NCBI GenBank assembly: GCA_937928385.1
Contig: CALEZD010000052.1
Location: 1 to 36,938 of the forward strand
Origin: an uncultured Bacteroidota bacterium
GTDB taxonomy: Bacteria; Bacteroidota; Bacteroidia; Chitinophagales; Chitinophagaceae
Length of the DNA: 36,938 bases
Reading direction: 5' to 3'
The notes under the pieces are model-generated. The model searched no databases, was not told the DNA's origin, and worked only from the letters and a program-made list of their open reading frames with translations. Shown piece after piece: positions 32,615-36,938 of the stretch. Both the position numbers and the translations under genes were made by a program. Each line of letters begins with the position of its first letter. The stretch's first letter is position 1.

Positions 32615-32917
32615 TTACATAGGAGGAACAATCATTTTTTGCTCCACACTCCAAGCCTGTGGGCAGTCTGCAAACAAGGCTTTGGTTTTAGACCAGGTAT
32701 TTTTAAAGAGTTCTGAAAACCGGTAGTGGTCCAGGTGTTGCTCGCTGTCCCAAATACTGTAAGTAAAAAAAACATTGGGTTTCCCCGTTTCCTGCCATAA
32801 CTCCAGGTGCCTGCAGCCTTCAAACGTACGTATCATTTGTTTGCGCTCGTTGAACAATGCGAGGAAGGGTTGTACTTCGTCTTCCCTGAAAGTCATCTTT
32901 ACTATCCGTACTATCAT
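32615..32917 (-). CDS. Small ABM-fold monooxygenase-like protein
   Basis: The 100-residue protein resembles the antibiotic-biosynthesis-monooxygenase (ABM) dimeric alpha/beta-barrel family: MIVRIVKMTFREDEVQPFL, then EGCRHLELWQE and FFTYSIWDSEQHLDHYR. These small proteins either act as cofactor-free oxygenases or have unknown roles. There are no metal or cofactor motifs. Its ATG overlaps the stop of the upstream SAM-hydrolase-like gene by 4 bases (ATGA), so the pair is translationally coupled. No substrate can be inferred. Confidence 0.8.
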   Translation of the reverse strand: MIVRIVKMTFREDEVQPFLALFNERKQMIRTFEGCRHLELWQETGKPNVFFTYSIWDSEQHLDHYRFSELFKNTWSKTKALFADCPQAWSVEQKMIVPPM

Positions 32918-33699
32918 TCAAATTCAATTTTTATAGTGGTATAAACCAATTGTTCGGGGCGTTTGAGTTTCAGGCCAAAGAGGTCTGCTGCGCTCCCCTT
33001 GTTGATGGATATCTCCAGGTAACCGGCGCTATTGAAACGGCAAAGTTTATCGTGAGGGTTGACGGAGTTGTAATGATTGCTGATTGAGGTAACGGTTTCG
33101 CGAATGAAACTGACAGAGAAGTTCCGCCCGGCAGATGTTTCATCAAACAATTGCCTGGTAATATTGAGCACCACATTGCCAAAGTTGTCTATATGAATGA
33201 CATGGCCCTCAATACTATTGGGCGTAATAAACGGCTGAAATTGACCGGCAGGGTTTGTAGGTTCATAGGTTGTATAGCCGGTTTCATCTCCGCTTTGCAA
33301 ACGTTTTATTACATCGGCTGCTGCCAACACCCAGGCATTTCTGCTACCTCTATCTGTCATGCTGAAACACAACCTGGCAGCCATCTCGTAGCCCGGAAAA
33401 GCCAGTGGTAGTACTCCATTGTCCGGCGCTAATATTTTTCTGCCTTCCCATTCTGCCAGCAGCATTTTCAGCTCCGGGGCGTAATACATGTCATATAGCA
33501 ACAAATGAAAACTATCTGCAGGAAAATCTTTTACTGATGAAGCCAGCAAGTATGCTGCCTGTTGTATATAATATGGCGTAATGTTGTGCGTGACATCTAT
33601 GAGGTGCATATCGGGCAACTGCTCCAGGAGCATGCTCTTTGTTTTAGCCACCCCTGTATCATTATACCCCAGGTCTGATAATAATGCGATAACGCCCAT
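32914..33699 (-). CDS. SAM hydroxide adenosyltransferase-like protein (DUF62 family), divergent
   Basis: The DUF62 family splits S-adenosylmethionine to adenosine and methionine with water as nucleophile. The 261-residue protein keeps the family frame: SDLG with Asp9 near the N-terminus, APDNG (91-95), HIDNFGN (169-175) and NSAGYLEISINKGSAA (223-238). The segment that normally reads VDPGVGTxRR is instead LLYDMYYAPELKM (about 67-79); an Asp (70) remains but the Arg is lost. The catalytic-His region (FHGRD) has no obvious counterpart around 113-128. It may have altered or no SAM hydrolase activity. It has a good promoter upstream and is coupled to the ABM-like gene. Confidence 0.85.
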   Translation of the reverse strand: MGVIALLSDLGYNDTGVAKTKSMLLEQLPDMHLIDVTHNITPYYIQQAAYLLASSVKDFPADSFHLLLYDMYYAPELKMLLAEWEGRKILAPDNGVLPLAFPGYEMAARLCFSMTDRGSRNAWVLAAADVIKRLQSGDETGYTTYEPTNPAGQFQPFITPNSIEGHVIHIDNFGNVVLNITRQLFDETSAGRNFSVSFIRETVTSISNHYNSVNPHDKLCRFNSAGYLEISINKGSAADLFGLKLKRPEQLVYTTIKIEFE

Positions 33700-33706
33700 C
33701 TGTAAA

Positions 33707-33738
33707 CAAAAGTAAGGGGTTGCTACCTATTACTCAAT
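33707..33738 (-). promoter_or_regulatory. Promoter of the SAM-hydrolase-like/ABM operon
   Basis: On the minus strand ATTG, a 20-base spacer and an exact TACTTTTG -7 box match the Bacteroidota consensus with one mismatch in the -33 box. The -7 box ends 7 bases before the ATG at 33699, so the leader is very short. Confidence 0.5.
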
Positions 33739-33789
33739 AGTGCAGATGTATTAAAGCTGATAATATTTTTGGTGCTAAGCCGTTATATG

Positions 33790-33821
33790 TTTACCCGGTT
33801 ATGAATTATTTAGTAATCTTG
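33790..33821 (+). promoter_or_regulatory. Possible promoter of the beta-helix lipoprotein gene
   Basis: TTTA, a 20-base spacer and TAATCTTG approximate the consensus with one mismatch per box. The -7 box ends 8 bases before the ATG at 33830. Confidence 0.35.
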
Positions 33822-33829
33822 CTCTGACA

Positions 33830-35263
33830 ATGAAGAAGCACTTAGTATATATATTGCTATGCACAGTGTTGCTGGCGGTGTTTGCCACAGGATGCAGGAA
33901 AGAAAAGTTCCTGGATGCAGGGGGTGAATTGCGTTTTTCAGTTGACACGCTCACCTTTGATACTGTATTTACATCGCTGGGCAGTTTTACAGCATGGGTA
34001 AAGATTTACAACCCCCAAAACCAGCCTGTCAATATCAGTTCTATCAGGTTGGAGGGTGGTGACGGCTCTCAGTTTAATATAAATGTGAACGGTAAAAAAG
34101 GCAATGTTGTTCAGGATATAGAGATAGCTGCAAAAGACAGTATCTATGTATTCGCTACCGTGAATATTGACCCTACTGATGAGAATAATCCTTTCGTAGT
34201 GCAGGATAAATTAATTGCGACACTAAATGGCCGTCAATACACAATACCATTTATTGCGTTCGGGCAAAACGCCTATTATATCGTAAATGAAACGATAACC
34301 ACCAGCCAAACATGGAAAACAGACAAGCCGTATGTTATCATTAAGAATGCAGCTATTGATGTAGGGGTAACACTAACGATACCTGCAGGCTGCCGCATAT
34401 ATGTTCATGGCGACTCAAGATTGTTTGTGCTGGGTACACTGAAGGTGAAAGGCACAAAGCAGGATAGCGTCATATTCCAGGGAGACAGGCTGGACAGGAA
34501 ATATTTTGGTAATGAAGGATATCCAGGTGAGTGGGGCGGGATATATTTTAACTATACCAGCCATGATAATGAAATAGATTATGCTATTATAAAAAATGTA
34601 GGGGGCAGTACACGTTTGAATGATTTGTCATTTACACCAGCAGCTATTCAATTGAATATAGATACCGTTGATGATGGTAAACCACAGTTGTTGCTGACCA
34701 ATAGTATAATAGAAAACTCTATAGGGCATGGTATTTTAGCATTCAGCAGTACGCTTATAGCACGCAACTGTTTGATTAATACCTGTGGCGCCCAGTGCCT
34801 GGCCGTTTTCCAGGGCGGTGGGTATTACTTAGATAATTGCACCATTGTAACCTATGGCACCAATAAAGTAAGCCATATAGATAACCCTGTGATGGCATTA
34901 CTGAACTATTTTGATCAAGGTAATAATACGTATATAGCAGGTCCATTAGTAGTGGAAATGCGTAACTCTGTGGTATGGGGGTCACTGGAAACGGAGTTCT
35001 TTGCGAAAGGCGTGGAGGGCGCAGAATTTAATGTAACATTAGAAAACTGTTTAGTTAAAAATAAAGACGGGATGCCAGCAGGTATAAAGGCAACTGACTG
35101 CAAAGTGAATGAAGACCCAAGATTTAAAGACTACGCGGGTTGGAACTACCGCCCGGGCGAGGGTTCGCCACTAATCAACGCCGGTAAAGATATAGGTTTG
35201 CTAACCGACCTGGATGGCAAAGCAAGAGACACACAGCCTGACATTGGTTGTTACGAATATTGA
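33830..35263 (+). CDS. Lipoprotein with right-handed parallel beta-helix
   Basis: The 477-residue protein has a lipoprotein signal peptide with lipobox ATGC (Cys22). Residues about 30-150 form a beta-sandwich-like region (VDTLTFDTVFTSLGS and the KIYNPQNQPV segment). From about 160 to 430 the repeated short strands with Asn-rich turns (ENSIGHGILAFSSTLIARN, NCTIVTYGTN, RNSVVWGSL) indicate a right-handed parallel beta-helix. The C-terminus has GSPLINAGKD and LDGKARDTQPDIGCYEY, the closing motif of many such Bacteroidota surface proteins. Such folds often bind or cleave polysaccharide, but no catalytic residues are recognisable. It is a single-gene unit with its own terminator. Confidence 0.85.
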   Translation: MKKHLVYILLCTVLLAVFATGCRKEKFLDAGGELRFSVDTLTFDTVFTSLGSFTAWVKIYNPQNQPVNISSIRLEGGDGSQFNINVNGKKGNVVQDIEIAAKDSIYVFATVNIDPTDENNPFVVQDKLIATLNGRQYTIPFIAFGQNAYYIVNETITTSQTWKTDKPYVIIKNAAIDVGVTLTIPAGCRIYVHGDSRLFVLGTLKVKGTKQDSVIFQGDRLDRKYFGNEGYPGEWGGIYFNYTSHDNEIDYAIIKNVGGSTRLNDLSFTPAAIQLNIDTVDDGKPQLLLTNSIIENSIGHGILAFSSTLIARNCLINTCGAQCLAVFQGGGYYLDNCTIVTYGTNKVSHIDNPVMALLNYFDQGNNTYIAGPLVVEMRNSVVWGSLETEFFAKGVEGAEFNVTLENCLVKNKDGMPAGIKATDCKVNEDPRFKDYAGWNYRPGEGSPLINAGKDIGLLTDLDGKARDTQPDIGCYEY

Positions 35264-35287
35264 CAAGCACATATTTGCCTGCATCAA

Positions 35288-35326
35288 AAAAGGGATTAAT
35301 CCTGTTGGTTTAATCCCTTTTCTATT
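35288..35326. terminator. Bidirectional terminator between the beta-helix gene and the ECF gene
   Basis: aaaagggattaa and ttaatccctttt (35288-35299 with 35310-35321) form a perfect 12-bp stem with a 10-base loop, flanked by A and T runs. It serves both convergent transcripts. Confidence 0.85.
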
Positions 35327-35342
35327 CAAATACTGTGTTAGG

Positions 35343-35840
35343 TTATCTGTCCAGTTTCGAAACTAAAATCTTGCGTGCGAAGTGAATCCTGCTTTTAATT
35401 GTACCCAGGGGTTCGCTCAGTACTTCAGCTATGTCCTGGTATTTATAACCCATATTATACAGCTCAAAGCATTGGCGGAAAGCATTAGGTAATTCTTGAA
35501 CCTGTGTCTGTATTTCCTGCATGCGCACATTGCTCCAACCATCGTTACTGGCTTTCTTGTCTACATTATACATTACTATATCTTCGGGTACAGAGCTGCT
35601 TACTTTGGTAAATCGCTTGTTTTTCCTGTAATTATTAATAAAAATGTTCCGCATAATAGTGTACAACCATGCTTTAAGGTTGGTACCTATTTTGTATTTA
35701 TTCCTGTTGCTTAATGCACGAAGCATAGTTTCCTGGAACAAATCATGTGCCTCCTCAACGTCATGTGTCAAAGAATGTGCGTAAGGCCTTAAAAACTCGC
35801 TTTGTGTAGCAATTGCGTTGTTGAAGTCTGTCGTAGTCAT
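35343..35840 (-). CDS. ECF-type RNA polymerase sigma factor
   Basis: From the ATG at 35840 the protein has 165 residues, normal for ECF sigma factors that contain only regions 2 and 4. Region 2 holds DVEEAHDLFQETMLRAL and LKAWLYTIMRNIFINNYRK; region 4 ends in the helix-turn-helix YKYQDIAEVLSEPLGTIKSR. An in-frame ATG at 35891 would add 17 residues, but a -7-like box lies between the two ATGs, so 35840 is preferred. There is no adjacent anti-sigma gene. The gene lies 164 bp downstream of the MerR-B12 regulator on the same strand, a pairing often seen with light-induced carotenoid genes in Bacteroidota (my recollection, not checked). Confidence 0.93.
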   Translation of the reverse strand: MTTTDFNNAIATQSEFLRPYAHSLTHDVEEAHDLFQETMLRALSNRNKYKIGTNLKAWLYTIMRNIFINNYRKNKRFTKVSSSVPEDIVMYNVDKKASNDGWSNVRMQEIQTQVQELPNAFRQCFELYNMGYKYQDIAEVLSEPLGTIKSRIHFARKILVSKLDR

Positions 35841-35860
35841 AATGTTGAAGTTTTGTACCG

Positions 35861-35892
35861 TGAAAGTAAAACAATATGACAAGAGCAACAAT
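35861..35892 (-). promoter_or_regulatory. Promoter-like boxes upstream of the ECF gene
   Basis: On the minus strand ATTG, a 20-base spacer and TACTTTCA resemble the TTTG/TAnnTTTG consensus. The -7 box ends 20 bases before the ATG at 35840, so the sigma gene can be transcribed apart from the MerR gene. Confidence 0.4.
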
Positions 35893-36004
35893 TAATTTTG
35901 TTTAATTGTGTATAAATAAATGTTAAACAATAATTAGGTAAAATTTATAGAGATTATAGACAGATATAATAGTGTGAGAAAAATATGTTCGTAATTATGT
36001 TGAT

Positions 36005-36892
36005 TTACAGTGTTTTATAAAGCTGCGTTTTGGCATCTGCCAATGATTGTAATATGGTAACATTAGCAGGAGTGTTTAACAGTTTGCGACGTTGAACTAC
36101 CAGGCCTGAGACCATAATCATGCATTCCGGGTGCATGTCAGACAGCTTTTTTAAATAACGTACAATATCAAAATCACCGGAACCGGCAGTAATGTGAGTA
36201 TACAAATATTTGATATTCAGCTCTTTAGATACATATCTTACCTGCTCCATAGGGGTATCATTGCCCAGGTAAATAACCGTTTTGCCTTGTTTGAGCAAAA
36301 AATACTGAACGTAAAGCAGCCCTGTTTCATGGTTTTCAGCTTCCGGCAGGAATAAGAGGTATTTGGTTTGTTCAGCTTTGGGTTGCTGGGGTAGTTTTTC
36401 TATTGCAGCAATAATCTTGCGTACAATGATATTGGAAACAAGATGTTCGTGTGCAGGCATAATATGGTCTGACATCCATAATACACCTACTTTTTCAAGA
36501 AAACCGAATAATAAATGTTCCACAGTTTGCTCTATACCATTCTTTTTGATATAGCTGTTGAGCATAGTGTCAAAACGGGAGGTATCCATATCTACTGTAG
36601 CCTCCAGCAGGTCGTTTATCAGTATGTTGTATTGAAATTCAGAATCGGAAGCCTGGTGTAACAGCTTGTTTACTTCCTCTTCGTTCATATTCTTTATCCG
36701 CGAAATCTTATATCCATGCTGATTAAGCAGGGCAATTTTCAATATTTGCTTCAGGTCATCTGAATCATAATAGCGGATATTAGTGTCAGTTCGTTTTGGC
36801 ACCACTATTCCATACCTCTGTTCCCATATACGTAAAGTGTGCGCTTTTATTCCTGTGAGGTTCTCAACATCTTTTATACTGAAGCGGTTCAT
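36005..36892 (-). CDS. MerR-family regulator with B12-binding domain (CarH/LitR-type)
   Basis: The 295-residue protein has an N-terminal MerR helix-turn-helix (about 1-70: FSIKDVENLTGIKAHTLRIWEQRYG). A helical bundle (about 85-170) carries Trp139, nine residues, then Glu149-His150: the Wx9EH motif that caps the upper face of adenosylcobalamin in CarH. A Rossmann-like B12-binding domain (about 175-295) has E186-x-H188-x-x-G191, His188 being the expected lower cobalt ligand. CarH/LitR proteins repress in the dark and release DNA when light breaks the Co-C bond, usually to induce carotenoid genes. The C-terminal GGQ-type loop is replaced by VSGLVVQRR, so binding geometry may differ. The ECF gene lies directly downstream. 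Confidence 0.92.
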   Translation of the reverse strand: MNRFSIKDVENLTGIKAHTLRIWEQRYGIVVPKRTDTNIRYYDSDDLKQILKIALLNQHGYKISRIKNMNEEEVNKLLHQASDSEFQYNILINDLLEATVDMDTSRFDTMLNSYIKKNGIEQTVEHLLFGFLEKVGVLWMSDHIMPAHEHLVSNIIVRKIIAAIEKLPQQPKAEQTKYLLFLPEAENHETGLLYVQYFLLKQGKTVIYLGNDTPMEQVRYVSKELNIKYLYTHITAGSGDFDIVRYLKKLSDMHPECMIMVSGLVVQRRKLLNTPANVTILQSLADAKTQLYKTL

Positions 36893-36938
36893 TTGCGGTT
36901 ATCGATATGCTTTCGTTTGAATGTATGTTTGAAAAAAA

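Overview
The window is chromosomal DNA of a member of the Bacteroidota, most likely near Chitinophagaceae. The evidence is repeated -7 boxes of the form TAnnTTTG, a TonB receptor with an N-terminal carboxypeptidase-regulatory-like domain, a type IX-secretion-type C-terminal domain beside a PorV/PorQ-family protein, the long IspG with an inserted domain, a Bacteroidota-type ECF sigma factor and few Shine-Dalgarno sequences. No tRNA, rRNA, CRISPR array, intact transposase or phage gene was found.

Layout. (1) 1-6364, translation and transcription core: the 3' part of nusA, infB, a strong terminator, an FkbM-type methyltransferase, and prfA. (2) 6435-8833: a Wzz-like chain-length protein coupled by a TTGA overlap to an O-antigen ligase/polymerase-like membrane protein. 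(3) 8820-14617, housekeeping: ispG (minus), an alpha/beta hydrolase, a CBS-ACT protein with a Cys-rich DUF3109-type protein, and rpoN (minus). (4) 14618-17509, the accessory-looking stretch: two long non-coding gaps with palindromes, a 10-bp-period array and degenerate ~50-60 bp repeats, around an AT-rich secreted orphan gene and a His-rich lipoprotein gene. (5) 17510-22512: a fasciclin lipoprotein, pdxA and pepA (minus), then rsmA and a 2-hydroxyacid dehydrogenase (plus). pepA and rsmA diverge from back-to-back identical -7 boxes. (6) 22645-31655, an envelope cassette: TonB-dependent receptor, a 1324-aa surface protein, a hairpin, then a PorV/PorQ-family protein and a terminator. (7) 31745-33699: greA and a HIT protein, converging on a SAM-hydrolase-like gene coupled to a small monooxygenase-fold gene. 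(8) 33830-36892: a beta-helix lipoprotein, then on the minus strand a CarH/LitR-type B12-binding MerR regulator followed by an ECF sigma factor.

How the parts work together. Most genes are conserved housekeeping functions in short operons. The units that look like systems are the receptor/surface-protein/PorV cassette, which probably builds one outer-membrane complex, and the MerR-B12/ECF pair, which keeps the residues of a light-sensing adenosylcobalamin regulator although no carotenoid gene is in view. The least explained DNA is the repeat-rich sequence around the orphan gene at 15441-16331.
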